Shown here piece by piece: positions 11,290 through 22,486 of a stretch of 64,000 bases of DNA. Source of the stretch: Coccinella septempunctata (Eukaryota > Arthropoda > Insecta > Coleoptera > Coccinellidae). Numbering within the stretch: position 1 is the stretch's first letter; every line of letters begins with the position of its first letter. The stretch is from the NCBI RefSeq assembly GCF_907165205.1, contig NC_058196.1:14984501-15048500 (forward strand), written 5' to 3'. A model generated the notes under the pieces. That model had not been told where the DNA came from. It did not search any database and worked only from the letters and a program-made list of their open reading frames with translations. The position numbers and the translations under genes are program-made.

Positions 11290-14024
11290 TCACATAGGTG
11301 GTGGGTAAGTATATCTTTCTCTAGTAGCATAATCATGATTAAGCGTTGCGATGGGTATCCTCCCCAAGATGACGTTGGATAGAATTTTCAAAGCATACAA
11401 TTGCCTTACATCTGGTACTCCTGCCTCCTCAAACAACCTCTGGCTTGGAAAAGCGCGGTTTTTCTTATGGACTATCTTCAGTAACCATTTTTGGATGATC
11501 TCTAAAGGTTTGATGTGGTTATTATACGTGCCGCCCCATCCCACTATCCCGTAGGTGATCTGGGACTCAACCAAGGCTTGATAGAATATTTTTAAGGATT
11601 TTTTTGAGACCAGATGCTTACTCAAGTACCTGAACTTGAAAAGAAGACCCCTCAGCTTGTTTACAACATTCTTTATATGTTTATTCCATCTCATTTCTGA
11701 ATCAATTGTTATTCCTAAATACTTTATATGTTCTGTTTCAGCTATACAGATTCCATCGTCAAAAACAAGATCTCCCAGATGCGGAAGACTCGAAGCATAA
11801 GAGCTGAACACCATATATTTAGTCTTGTCTATATTTAAAGTTAGTTTATTATGCTTGAACCAATTTATTATTTCTGGAAATATCACCTGAACTTTTTCTC
11901 TCAGCTCTTCCCTTGTTTTCGCCTGGTATTGGATAACGGCATCATCAGCAAAGCAAATCGCACCTTCAGACTGTTTCATCTTGAGTAAACTATTTATGTA
12001 AATGAGAAATAGAACAGGACCTAATACGGTACCTTGTGGAACTCCGTATGTTATTGTCTCTTCTTGACTCCTTGAGTCTCCAATCTCCACAACCTGCTTT
12101 CTATTTGACAAATAGCTCTTTAATAAGTTATATATCGAACCTCTAAATCCGTAATTTTTTAATTTTTTGAGCAGTCGAATAATATGGCATACTGTATCAA
12201 ATGCCTTACATAAGTCCACAAATATACAAAGTGAAGGGATCGTTTTATCCAGACATTCATACAGCTTTCCTCTTATGGCATCTTCTGTTGATTTTCCCTC
12301 AATAAATCCGTATTGTTTCTCGTCGATAATATTATATTTTTTCAGGTAGTCCATAATACGTCTTTTCATAGCCTTTTCCACTATCTTGGCCAGGTTCGAT
12401 ATCAGAGAGATGGGTCTATAGTTCGTAACTTCGGATCGGTCTCCGTTTTTGTATACTGACTTGATAATACCTGTTTTCAAAGTATCAGGAAAACATCCCC
12501 TCTCAAAATAGTTGTTTATAAGAAGAACTAAAGGTGCCGATATTTCCCACTTAATTTCTTTTAGAGTTTCAGATCTAATGGAATCATGACCAGCAGCCTT
12601 TCCAGACTTGAGCTGACCTATGATATCCTGTATCTCTTTAGTGTCGACGGGAAGCAGGTAGAAGGAATTACACTGGGAAGTATCTCTTTCTTTATACTCC
12701 TTAGGTGGATCGATTCTATCAGAATAAAGTTTTCCTATACCACTGAAATGTTTATTAAATATATTAGCTATTTCTGTCTTATCCTGGTAGTAAACTGCTT
12801 CATACTTTATATGTTGGATTTCCATTTTTGTATCTTTCGGATTTCCGCACAAATAATCCATACTTTTCCATACCGCCTTAGATTCATTTTGAGTTCTATG
12901 TACTATTTTCTGTACATAATCTTGTTTTGAACTATTTATAAGTTTTCGAATTTCATTCTTACATTTATTGTATTTAGATTTTAATATTGCATTATTAGGA
13001 TCTTTTTTTAACTGCATGTAAAGGTCATTTTTTATGTTGATTGCTTTTATCATACTAGGACTAATCCATTTTTTACGAGGAGACTCATTATTTTTTATCT
13101 TTACAGAATGTGTGTTGTTATTTATATGTTCATTAAGAATTTCAATAAAGCAGTGAGTCATTTCATTCACGTTCTCTTTTTCATACATTAGTGACCACGT
13201 TTCATTTTGCAAATCTTCTCTTAATTTTACATAGTTCACATATTTTTTTACCTTTTTTTTTTTTCGTTTTTATGTAGCAAAGTTTGGTGATCTGAATCCA
13301 TAGTTAGAATCGTTGAAAAATGATCGGTAATAAGATATTGCAGTACGTATCCGTTTATGTGATCTAATCGGTTTTCGAGATTGCCTTTCTTGAGGAATAT
13401 ATGATCTATACAGGAATTTCCTGCAGGTCTAGTGCATTTATTTATGATGGACATGAAACCGAAGGAATATAAAGTTTATTCGTCAACAAATTCATCATCT
13501 GTGAATAAATTGATATTCATGTCTCCGATCAGTATGTGTGTTTTAGCCTGGCACTTACTCTGCAAATAATTATAAAGTTCTTTATTAAAGGTATACACAC
13601 ATGTATCGGGAGATCTATAAATAGCTGTCAGTGTGGGATTATTTTCACCAGTTAGATTTACTTCTATTGTCATGCTTTCACCCAAAGGTATTAAATTATA
13701 CGTGAATTCTATGTCTTCCTTCATGTAAACCAAAACCCCGTCATTTCTGTTGAATTTCCCCTCGTTATAAATGGTTCGATATCCAGTAATATTGAAAATT
13801 TCTAAGTTGTTTATTTGAAATGTTTCTGATAACACTATTATATCGAATTTAACTGAAAGGGTATCTAGTACTAGTAGTAATTCATCAAGGTTTTTTGCGA
13901 TACTTCTAATGTTCACATGAAATATCTTGAATTGACTCTGCTTGTTTTGTTTGAAAGTGTTAATATTCTCGATAATTTTTGTATCATATTTAACTTCTTG
14001 GTATTCTCTTATGTATGGATTCAT
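11290..14024 (-). pseudogene. LINE 1 endonuclease-reverse transcriptase (one stop, one frameshift)
   Basis: The first part (14024-13476) is an APE-type endonuclease: FHVNIRSIAKNLDELLLV, VLSETFQI and LIGDMNINLF. An in-frame TAA at 13476-13478 is followed in the same frame by SCIDHIFLK and ITDHFSTIL. The frame then shifts in a homopolymer run near 13250. The second part (13239-11290, 649 codons) is the RT: SGKAAGHDSIRSE, NYRPISLISNLAKIVEKAM, CIFVDLCKAFDTV, GVPQGTVLGPVLFLIYIN and ICFADDAV, with both catalytic Asp in FADD, then the thumb and a Cys-poor C-terminus. Its RT is therefore essentially complete; only two lesions disable ORF2. Confidence 0.85.
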
Positions 14025-14102
14025 GTTCTCTTGTAATTTATGGATAAACGAATTGAAAAAAAAGAAATATTAGACTGTTTTACATAACTGTATTACATAA
14101 CC

Positions 14103-14984
14103 TTAGGATCTCGTAGAGCCAGTTCTCAACTTTCTGCTTATCTTGGGTTCTTTTTTGGGTGGTGATTTCTTCTTAGGGTTTTTGTGAGTTCCTAGAATTT
14201 TTCGACTGTTAAGAGATGTCGAACATGGAGTCCCCGCAGTCGCAGCAGAAGTTTCTCCAGTATCTTCCACAGTTTCCCAGTCCGTTCCAGTATCTTCTGA
14301 ACTCTTGTTTTGTGAACTTTTCCTCAAGATTGATAGACTCTCAGATGCTGAGGGTGTTGGGGGCGCACTATGAGGTTTTTTTTCTTGCTGATTATTCTTT
14401 AGGTCTTCAACAGTATATTCTCTTGTTCCAACTACTAGTCTGTTTCCACGTATGTATGATTTGAGCTTTGAGTTTGCTCTTACTTGGTGAAGATTTGTCC
14501 TCAATATTTTGAAATCATTTCGTTGAATGCTAACAGGTGTTTCTTTTAATCGTTTTGCTTTCGAAAATATAGCTCTCTTCTTCAAAGTTGAAATTAACTC
14601 CACCTTGATTGGGGAATTTTTAGTTTTTCTCAATCTATAGCAGTCACTTATGTCTGCTTCGGTCAAGTCAACCTCCAACAACCCAGATAACTCATCACAA
14701 ACTATCTTTGGCGCAACTTTACCTTCCGGGGTATCCAACCCGAAAATGACTAAATTGTTCTTCCTATTGATTCGATCAACGCTTTCAATTTTCTCCCTTA
14801 GTGTAAAATTTTCTTGTTCCAGTTGGTCGATTCTATTTTTAAGGGAATGAATCTCCAGCACTAATCGTGTTTCGGTAGCTGCGATTGAGCTTTTTACTTC
14901 TTTCCTGCTCCGGATTATTTCTTCATATAACTGCTTCAGTGTGAAGTCCTCGTTGTTATCCGAAGTAATTTTATCCCCCGTCAT
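14103..14984 (-). CDS. LINE ORF1 protein (coiled coil plus RRM-like), intact frame
   Basis: This is an open frame of 293 codons. Residues about 12-75 form a coiled coil (LYEEIIRSRKEVKSSI, then IHSLKNRIDQLEQENFTL). This is followed by KNNLVIFGLDTPEG, SDCYRLRKTKNSPIKVEL and a basic region, the pattern of LINE ORF1 proteins whose RRM-like and C-terminal domains bind the element RNA. The C-terminal 80 residues are Ser/Lys-rich and look disordered. It is the upstream partner of the endonuclease-RT ORF, 78 bp away. No zinc knuckle is seen. The frame is intact although ORF2 is broken. Confidence 0.75.
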   Translation of the reverse strand: MTGDKITSDNNEDFTLKQLYEEIIRSRKEVKSSIAATETRLVLEIHSLKNRIDQLEQENFTLREKIESVDRINRKNNLVIFGLDTPEGKVAPKIVCDELSGLLEVDLTEADISDCYRLRKTKNSPIKVELISTLKKRAIFSKAKRLKETPVSIQRNDFKILRTNLHQVRANSKLKSYIRGNRLVVGTREYTVEDLKNNQQEKKPHSAPPTPSASESLSILRKSSQNKSSEDTGTDWETVEDTGETSAATAGTPCSTSLNSRKILGTHKNPKKKSPPKKEPKISRKLRTGSTRS

Positions 14985-15085
14985 TACAATACTTAATAGA
15001 ATCGTGTGTGGTAGCCTTCATTTCCTTCTCGGGTCTGCTGGCATATGCAGTCTTTGTTTACTCTTCGCGTACTTTGATTGATATG

Positions 15086-15503
15086 TCCAGCCAAAAAATC
15101 AGAACATTGGTCTCTAATTCTTTTTCATAGTAATATTTCGAAAATATTTTCCAGAAATTTGATCCTCTGCACTATTTATATGTATATGACTCACAAATTT
15201 GAAATTAATTACTTAATGATAAACATATAATACGGAGCGCAATTCGAAGATGTTCATCGCACGATAACGATATTGTGAATATATAATTAATGATATCTAT
15301 CATTAAAAAAAAAGAATGTAAAACATGGTAAGTTTTTGCATATGGTTCATAAGGAATTATTTATTTATCACTGGAGAGAAAACCGATGGCCGATTAGTTG
15401 AAATAAAGAGGTTTCCTATACAAATTCGAATCAAAATTCGCCATCTATTTAGGAACAACCTGTAACTTTTTTCTCTTGCATATTAGGGTAGTAAAATCTT
15501 AAA
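15086..15503. other. Mariner-element interior between LINE 1 and the right TIR
   Basis: AT-rich sequence with no recognisable coding content. It is presumed to be the remaining interior of the long-TIR element. Confidence 0.4.
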
Positions 15504-16187
15504 CATGGTTTAAGTAACAGTTCCTGAAAATTTCATCTTTTTGGCGTGAAGGGAAAAGAAATAGGTGAAAATTCAAGACGAAAAACAGTTTTTTGTGAAT
15601 AACTCAGAAAATATCCACTTTAGGGCAAGGGTGTGATGCATACACTCACATTATTTTTCAACGTAGATTCAATATCTGCCATAAAAAAATGGGGTTCTAA
15701 TTTGAAAAAATTGATTTTTCACGATTTTGTCATCCCTAACTTTGAAAGCGATTTTTTCACCCCCTGTATCATGAATCGCGATTTCGATTCTTAAAGTGGA
15801 TACATCAATCTTACATCTTGAAAAATCCCAAAAATGAAAATTTTCCATCCAAAAACCTCGAAGTTATTCTTGTTTCAGCGGAGCTCTATTTTCGATTTTT
15901 TTTTCGAATTTTCCCGCTCAGAGAGAATTTTCCAACCAAAACTGAAAAATGTTACATCAAAATAACTTGAAATTTTCTAAGGAATCTATTTCTGCAATAA
16001 AAAAATGGTGTTCTAATTTGAAAAACGGAAGTTGACGTCATTTCCGGAAAAACCGGAGGTGCTCATGCCTTGAAAATATTTTAGATTTCATCAGCATCGT
16101 GAAATACTCATAAGTGCTGAATTTCATGAAAATACGTTTAGTAGTTTCCCGTATAAATATGGGTGAGGTTCCTCGTGAAAGACCCAG
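15504..16187 (-). repeat. Right 684-bp terminal inverted repeat of the mariner-like element
   Basis: Inverted partner of 8703-9386. It begins at the complement of ACCATG and ends at GACCCAG, followed by TA. Differences from the left arm are scattered point changes, so the arms diverged after insertion or were inherited slightly different. Confidence 0.92.
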
Positions 16188-16189
16188 TA

Positions 16190-16984
16190 TATGGTAACTA
16201 TATCGAAGATTTGTTCATTTAGATTTCTGATAAAAATTGTACAAATTCAACAAATTCTATTGCTTCAAAAAAATATATTGCATGGAAATAAGAACTTTGA
16301 TATATAATAGTTCAATATGTACTTTTTTATCCTTTATTCAAAGCTGTAATATTTGTATACAGGTGTTTTTAAAGGTGAGAATTTCGACAAAATTATTCTC
16401 ACCAGTTGTACCTGTCAAAAAAAACCTCACTTTTAAATATACCCTGTAAAATCTTCAATTCTGTCATATTTTTTTATGAATTCCGAATAAAAATATAGCA
16501 AATCTAACAGAGTATTTCATTAATATTAATTGATTCAAAACAATGTTTACATGAAAAAAACATCCTGATCACGAAACAAAGTCCTGGTTTTGTTTAGTCG
16601 CTCAGGATGTTTTTTTTCTGGTCTCGACTAAGTCGAAATTCGAATCCAATACAAGGAATAAAATTCGAATTTCGCGCCCTTCAATTATAAAGCAGACAAC
16701 TGTAATTTTACTATTTCACATTACGATTTCAGCGCCATCTAATTTCTCAGTATGTGAAACACAGGCCCAAAGTGTAGTCGGTTTTTAGTACTAGAGATAT
16801 AGGGTCGTTTCCCATCTTCCTACTCTATAATCTTTGCTCACTATATATTTCTATCGGCTTCTTTTGATGGAGACCAAGAGTTGAGCCACAGATTACTCTG
16901 TAATCTGTGAGTTGAGCTATGTGTGCCGATCGGCACACAGCGGCATAGGTAATGTGGATGCATTCAAGAAGATATACAACGTGT
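16190..16984. other. Spacer between the two long-TIR elements, with hairpins
   Basis: No gene. There is a hairpin with arms AAAAAACATCCTGA (about 16556) and TCAGGATGTTTTTT (about 16602). There is also a short palindrome around CACAGATTACTCTGTAATCTGTG (about 16889-16911, written here only to name it), whose half also appears at 36479 and 49192. A GC-rich segment at 16915-16970 matches 4290-4340 inverted. Confidence 0.45.
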
Positions 16985-17301
16985 CCCAAAATTCAACGAT
17001 AAGCCGGCGCCGTAGGGTGGACATGGTCATAACTACCTCAGGAAAAATAAGAAAAAAATCCAGCTCAATTATTTATTTAATTATCGGCAATTTAAGTAGT
17101 AATGCTGCCCACCACAACTCCTAAAACTCCTAGAATACTTATAGTTTTTACACAAAAAATAATCAAAATATGTTTTTTCCATAAAATTTTGAAAGATTTT
17201 CACTTTCAGCCCACTTTCCCTCATTGTTTTGTGAAAAACTATATGGACACTATGGCGGCAAGTTTTTTTAAAAATTTACACAACTAACTAAGATTCTAAA
17301 A
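16985..17301 (+). repeat. Left TIR of the second long-TIR element
   Basis: Inverted match to 23724-24124. Shared landmarks are the GGCGCCGTAGGGTGGA block near the outer end, the CACCACAACTCCTAAAACTCC block, and the inner edge near TTACACAACTAAC. A run of about 85 bp present in the right arm is absent here. Confidence 0.85.
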
Positions 17302-17481
17302 TGGTGTATAATACTTCAAGAAAACTAGACGCAAAAGGATCCCTATTATTAGAAACAATAATGAAATTTCTTAATTGTTCTTGTTGGTAGTAATCAACAG
17401 TGTGTCAAAAATAGCTTTTGTTGTTGAATTAATTGAAAAATGGTATTTATTTATTTATTTGATAATAAACCTTATAATAAA

Positions 17482-17700
17482 TTAATGTTCAACATCAATA
17501 CACTCACGACTTCGCCTTAAAAATGAGTTTTTAATGCTTCGTGCATATCTTCTTCCACTAATATGAGCCGCAGCTTGACTGATTTTTTGCCGAAGTGCGT
17601 CCAGTGTCATGATGGGTGTCTCATAGATCCTGTCCTTGAGGCAACCCCAAAAGAAAAAGTACAGAATATGCCAAAGGTCCAATTCACAAAACACAATCAC
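17482..17700 (-). pseudogene. C-terminal fragment of a mariner-type transposase
   Basis: The frame includes FFFWGCLKDRIYETPIMTLD, LRQKISQAAAHISG and a basic RRSRECID end. This matches the last segment of insect mariner-like transposases, where W-G-x-L-K-D-x-V-Y follows the third catalytic Asp. The upstream side decays within 40 codons; the two N-terminal catalytic Asp are missing. It lies just inside the left TIR, as the transposase end does in the element at 8.7 kb. Confidence 0.75.
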
Positions 17701-17905
17701 AGTCCAAACTAATGGCAGGTCAGTTTAGTTTACAGATCACTTAAACTTAAATCCAGTCCAATAAACCATTACAGAAAACAAAGGAGCAAAACGTACTGAC
17801 CACAGAATAACAATACTCATTGGTACTGACTTTGCCGAGAATAGGAACTTCTTTATCTGCGCTTTTATTATTACAAATAAGAACAGCTTCTATCCTTCTT
17901 TAAGG

Positions 17906-19305
17906 CAGGCCCGGATCTAGGCGGGGGGACAAGCGGGGCGCTTGCCCCGGGCGTCAGCTTAAGGGGGCGCCAAAATCAACCAGAGTTTAATTTTTTTTTT
18001 TAGTTTCTCGGAAAAAATTAATTTCCTAGTGCTAAAATCGAAACTGTAGAATGGAAACATGATAAACCATCACTATGCCAAAAATCTTCGAAATCAATGA
18101 GGGATCAATTAACTGTATATGTATTATTCAGTCATCTAGGAATGACCGCCACACTTGGGTGAAAAAGGTTAAAAGATAGGATATGTCTACAATGTGTCGC
18201 AAGCATAGAGCCAGTAATTTCTTTGCCTGGGGAAATACCGACTCATCCCCATTTCATCTGGAGCTAAGGGCCAAAATTTCCGATTTTTGATGGACCATAA
18301 CTTAAAAACTAACTCTTTCAGCAAAATTCTGTTCGCATATTCGTAATCTTCGCCCTCGATTTAGTAAATACACCAATATTGGTGGAAATCGCAGAGATCG
18401 AAAATTTTTAAAATTTTCCATACTGTATGGATTTTTTGAAAAATATTTTTGGTCTCCGATCAAAACCAAATTCGTACTGTACACTAATACGAGGGCGTAG
18501 AACACGAATATGCAAACAGATATTTTTTTAAAATTAAGTTTTCAAGTTATGGTCGATGGAAAATCGGAAATTTTGGACCTTCGCGGAAAAATTTATAAAA
18601 TCTAAACTGTTAGCGGTAGATGAATGAAGTGTGGTTTTTTCTATTTGCGAAGAACCAATCTATCACAAAAAAATCAGCATATGACTAGTGCTTTTTTTCT
18701 GGCTGCTACACCTCTTCAAAGTTAACCAATTTCTTCGAAATTTTGCACTAAAAGTGATTTTTTTCTCAAAATACTGATGATACTACAAAAAATAAAATTG
18801 CATATTCGTGATCTACGATCTGGAATTAATAAGTAAAATGACTCTGGTCGATATATGTCGCTGAAAAAATTAATTTTCGTTCGGAATAATTTCGTTCGTA
18901 AAGCGCGGGTAAAAATGATGGGTGAGCGAGGGTTGCAAACGACATTCTTGTAAAAACAAACTTTTTTATTTTTCGAACGATTTCAAACCGAGTCATTTTT
19001 TCCACTAATTCGTGGTCGAAGATTACGACTAAGCAATTAGATTTTTCCTAAGATGAGATGGGAAGAAAATAACTTTTAATGGAACAATGGGAATAAAATA
19101 AGAGTGATTTTTTTCCTAAAGTACTCATTTTAGGAAAAATCTAATTGCATATTCGTAATCAACGACCTCGAATTAGTGAAAAAAATAACTCAGGTTGAAA
19201 TCGCAATGACGAATATAGCAATTATGATTTCCTAAGAACCTTAGAGGGGGGGGGTGCCATCATGAATTTTTGCCCCGATCAGAAAAAATCTTAGATCCGG
19301 GCCTG
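17906..19305. mobile_element. hAT-type element, 1400 bp, 8-bp TSD
   Basis: The ends are CAGGCCCGGATCTA and its exact complement TAGATCCGGGCCTG. An 8-bp duplication, CTTTAAGG, flanks it at 17898-17905 and 19306-19313. Inside the left end is a GC block (TTGCCCCGGGCG) like those of other hAT ends. No transposase is recognised, so it is non-autonomous. Internal AT-rich sequence has repeated words such as GCATATTCGTAATC on both sides. Confidence 0.93.
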
Positions 19306-19410
19306 CTTTAAGGTATATCTCTCGCTATCTTTCTCTCTTTAATTTCTAAATTTTATCAATTACACACGTCTCCCATTGAAATTCCAAGAAATATGACTAT
19401 ACACAATCTT

Positions 19411-19443
<33 letters not shown>

Positions 19444-19586
19444 ATAAACAGGAATCCTAACAGGAAAACCCAATAACAAGGATTCACCAAAATACAAGAA
19501 AACAAACACCTACAATAATGATCGTGAACTTATATTACAAGAATAATAATAATAAGGGAGGAAAAGTTTAAAAATATCTTCTTTTT

Positions 19587-22451
19587 CTAATAATTTCTAC
19601 ACGTATAAGCACACAGTCTTCTCCTAAAAACAGCTTGTGAAGAGTTGAATATGTCAATGAAAGAGATATGCCAGTTATAAAATCGTGTAATTCTCAGAAA
19701 AGTGGAATTGTAATACAATGATGTGCGGGCTCTCGGGATATAAAAAAGATCTCTATGGCGACCAGTAAAAACACGAGTATTGAAATAAATTTCACGAACA
19801 ATGGGAAAATCGAAATGATTATTCATTACTCGAAATAAAAACATTTGATCGAGAATAACTCTTCTTTGCTCTAGGGTAATAATTTTGTACATTTTCAATC
19901 TCGTCTCATATGGACAAGCAACCTGCCTGTTACCGAATCTGTAATATAGAGTTTTTGTGAACTTCTTCTGAATTCTTTCAATTCTGTTGATATATTTGTG
20001 ATAAAAAGGGTTCCATATTGGGGTTGCATACTCGACTATACTGCGGACTAGAGAAAAGTACAGAACCTTCATGGTTTCTTCATTCTTGAAATTCCGTGTA
20101 ATTCTCAGAACAAAACCGAGCATTCTGAAGCCTCTAGAAACAACATTATCAATATGATGTTCAAATGACAACTTCGAATCCAGAAATATTCCCAGGTCTT
20201 TAACAACTGTCACCTCCTCTACAATCAAACCAGACAGGCACAGAGGTGCACTCACAATGTTCAAGTTCTTGGTGAAAGTTATATGTTTACACTTACTAAC
20301 ATTCAGGGACAGGTAAAGCGAAGAACAGAACTCGCAAAATCTGTTAAGATCATCCTGAAACCTCTGAACGTCCTCCAAGCTTTTCACAGCTAGGTACATT
20401 TTAATGTCATCAGCGTAAAGCTCAAAATTCACATAAACAAGATACCGGCAGACATCATTGATATACAAGCTGAAGAGAAGTGGTCCCAAATGAGACCCCT
20501 GGGGTACTCCCGATTCAACATTGTAAAGAGACGAGCAAGCATCACCCATAACAACATACTGAGACCTTTCACACAGGTATGACTCAATCCAACTTAACAA
20601 ATCTGGTCCCACACCATAATCTAAGAGAACCTGCAGAAGTGTTGCATGATGTACTTTGTCGAAAGCCTTGGACAAATCCGTGTAAACAGCGTCTACCTGG
20701 ACACCCCGATCCATATTTTCGGATATGTAATTGATGTATGGCGACAGATTAGTGAGAACCGATCTGCCTCTGAAAAAACCATGCTGTCTGATGCTAATTT
20801 TCGATTTCAGTGAAAGAAATAGGTAGTCAGTTACAATAGATTCGAGCAACTTACCAAAGTGGTTCAAAATGGAAACGGGTCGATAGTTGGACAACAAATT
20901 AATTTTTCCACTTTTATGAATAGGGGTAATTTTAGCAGTTTTCCACAATTTCGGAAACATACCGGAACGCAGAGATTGGTTGAAAATAATATGAAGAGGA
21001 TAGACAAGTGAAGCGGCACACGACTTGATAAATATTGAAGGTATCAAATCTGGACCTGATCCTTTGTTTGTTTTCAATTCCTTCATCTTATTCATTATTT
21101 CATCAGAACTAATGTGATCAAGGTGTACATGTGTGGAGTCCCGCACATTGTCAACATTGGATTTTCTGATAACGGGTCTGAGGGGATCCTCGAAAACATC
21201 TGCGAAGAATTTACCAAACGCATTTGCAACATTCTGATTACCACTATATTCAACATTTTCATGAGTCACCGATGTGGGTACAGTGAATCCCTTGTTATTT
21301 TCCGAAACATAAGACCAGAAATTCTTCGGATTCTCAACAATATTATCTTCTACACGTGAAATATGAGCTGTATAGTCTGTCTGAATGGATTTTTTACACT
21401 GTTTACGTAAAAGAGAGAACTTGTTATAATATTCCGCAGTTTTGAACTTTTTGAATTTACGATGAGCATTGGCCTTCTCTTTAACATATTTAATAGTACG
21501 ATTCGAGAACCAAGATGGAAATTTAGACTTATCATTTACAACTCTAACTGGAATAAATCTTTCAATTAGATCATTGAGAACATTATAAAAAACTTCGACA
21601 TTTACATCAACATTGTCGCTACTTAACAATATATCCCAATCGATCAGTGACAACTCCTCGTTGATAGTACGGTAATCCGCGTTGAAAAACTTGAAAATGG
21701 ATCTTGACTTCCCGCCATCCACCATTCCACCGGGAAGTTCCACCAACACATCCAGGGCAGGATGATGCAAATCCTCAACAACAAAGGGAGACAATGAACG
21801 TTTCGTGATCACGGTCGAACTGGAAGACAACACTAAGTCCAGTATTTTACCATTACGATTGCGTTGGTAGTTGAATTGACCCAGTGAGTTATATGACGTG
21901 AAATCTCTAAATTCTGTGTAGGAATCACCTTGTACCATATCACACAGGACATCTCCATTCGTTCCCACAATCCAGGAGAAACGAGGCAGATTGAAATCTC
22001 CCAGAAGAAGGAAATGATCATCGCAGTTCTCGTCCATCAGGGCTGTAACAGCATTAAAGTACGACAAGTAATCGCCGGAAGATGTACCCGGCGGTATGTA
22101 ACACACACCAACGAATAGATTTTTCGTTCCACTCAAATTTATTTTGATCCACAAGTCCTCGATTAGTGTTGAATGAAGACAATTTGACACAGCAACACTC
22201 TGCAGTCTCTTCGCGACACCGATGAAAACACCACCTCCCTCTCTCTTACTGCTAGCTGTATCGGATCTGTCTCTGCGGTAGACATTATAATTACTGCAAA
22301 TAAATTCGGAATTGTCTATCGTAGGTTTCAACCATGATTCTGTAACGCATATTAATTCAGCAGAGCAATTCCAGGAAGACAACAAAAATTCAGTTGTCTT
22401 GGTCCTGAGACCTCGACAGTTCTGGTAATAAACACTGAAAGAGACCGCCAT
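19587..22451 (-). CDS. LINE 2 ORF2: APE endonuclease-reverse transcriptase, intact
   Basis: This 954-codon open frame starts with a TTC-flanked ATG at 22451. The N-terminal endonuclease shows YYQNCRGLRTKT, VTESWL (about residue 37), LLLGDFNLPRFSW (about 150) and DLHHPALDV (about 230). The RT follows: NYRPVSILNHFGKLLE, HGFFRGRSVLTNL, DAVYTDLSKAFDKV (about 590), SGVPQGSHLGPLLFSLYIND and LYADDIKMYL (about 677), so the catalytic Asp triad is present. The rest is thumb and C-terminal region with IVEYATPIWNP. Known role: nicks the target and copies the element RNA by target-primed reverse transcription. The size is usual for CR1/Jockey-type ORF2. Confidence 0.92.
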   Translation of the reverse strand: MAVSFSVYYQNCRGLRTKTTEFLLSSWNCSAELICVTESWLKPTIDNSEFICSNYNVYRRDRSDTASSKREGGGVFIGVAKRLQSVAVSNCLHSTLIEDLWIKINLSGTKNLFVGVCYIPPGTSSGDYLSYFNAVTALMDENCDDHFLLLGDFNLPRFSWIVGTNGDVLCDMVQGDSYTEFRDFTSYNSLGQFNYQRNRNGKILDLVLSSSSTVITKRSLSPFVVEDLHHPALDVLVELPGGMVDGGKSRSIFKFFNADYRTINEELSLIDWDILLSSDNVDVNVEVFYNVLNDLIERFIPVRVVNDKSKFPSWFSNRTIKYVKEKANAHRKFKKFKTAEYYNKFSLLRKQCKKSIQTDYTAHISRVEDNIVENPKNFWSYVSENNKGFTVPTSVTHENVEYSGNQNVANAFGKFFADVFEDPLRPVIRKSNVDNVRDSTHVHLDHISSDEIMNKMKELKTNKGSGPDLIPSIFIKSCAASLVYPLHIIFNQSLRSGMFPKLWKTAKITPIHKSGKINLLSNYRPVSILNHFGKLLESIVTDYLFLSLKSKISIRQHGFFRGRSVLTNLSPYINYISENMDRGVQVDAVYTDLSKAFDKVHHATLLQVLLDYGVGPDLLSWIESYLCERSQYVVMGDACSSLYNVESGVPQGSHLGPLLFSLYINDVCRYLVYVNFELYADDIKMYLAVKSLEDVQRFQDDLNRFCEFCSSLYLSLNVSKCKHITFTKNLNIVSAPLCLSGLIVEEVTVVKDLGIFLDSKLSFEHHIDNVVSRGFRMLGFVLRITRNFKNEETMKVLYFSLVRSIVEYATPIWNPFYHKYINRIERIQKKFTKTLYYRFGNRQVACPYETRLKMYKIITLEQRRVILDQMFLFRVMNNHFDFPIVREIYFNTRVFTGRHRDLFYIPRARTSLYYNSTFLRITRFYNWHISFIDIFNSSQAVFRRRLCAYTCRNY

Positions 22452-22486
22452 GGCGAAAAACTACAACAAAGAAAAACGAATGTACA

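Larger units (their letters stand above)
10728..15085 (-). mobile_element. Non-LTR retrotransposon 1 (CR1/Jockey group), inside the mariner element
   Basis: Two ORFs lie on the minus strand in the order ORF1 (14984-14103), then endonuclease-RT (14024-11290). A (TTA)n tail (10728-10769 on the plus strand) marks the 3' end. The 5' limit near 15085 is estimated; no target duplication was identified. It separates the transposase from the right TIR of the host element, so it inserted into that element. Confidence 0.8.
8703..16187 (-). mobile_element. Tc1/mariner-superfamily element with 684-bp TIRs, invaded by a LINE
   Basis: The outer ends are CAGGGTCTTCCACGAGG and the complement of CTGGGTCTTTCACGAGG, each flanked by TA (8701-8702 and 16188-16189). 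Inverted arms run 8703-9386 and 15504-16187. Between them is a minus-strand transposase pseudogene (9465-10636) and a LINE (about 10728-15085). Without the LINE the element would be about 3.1 kb. Arms this long are unusual for mariner, whose TIRs are mostly about 30 bp. Arm divergence is small (a few percent by eye). Confidence 0.9.
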
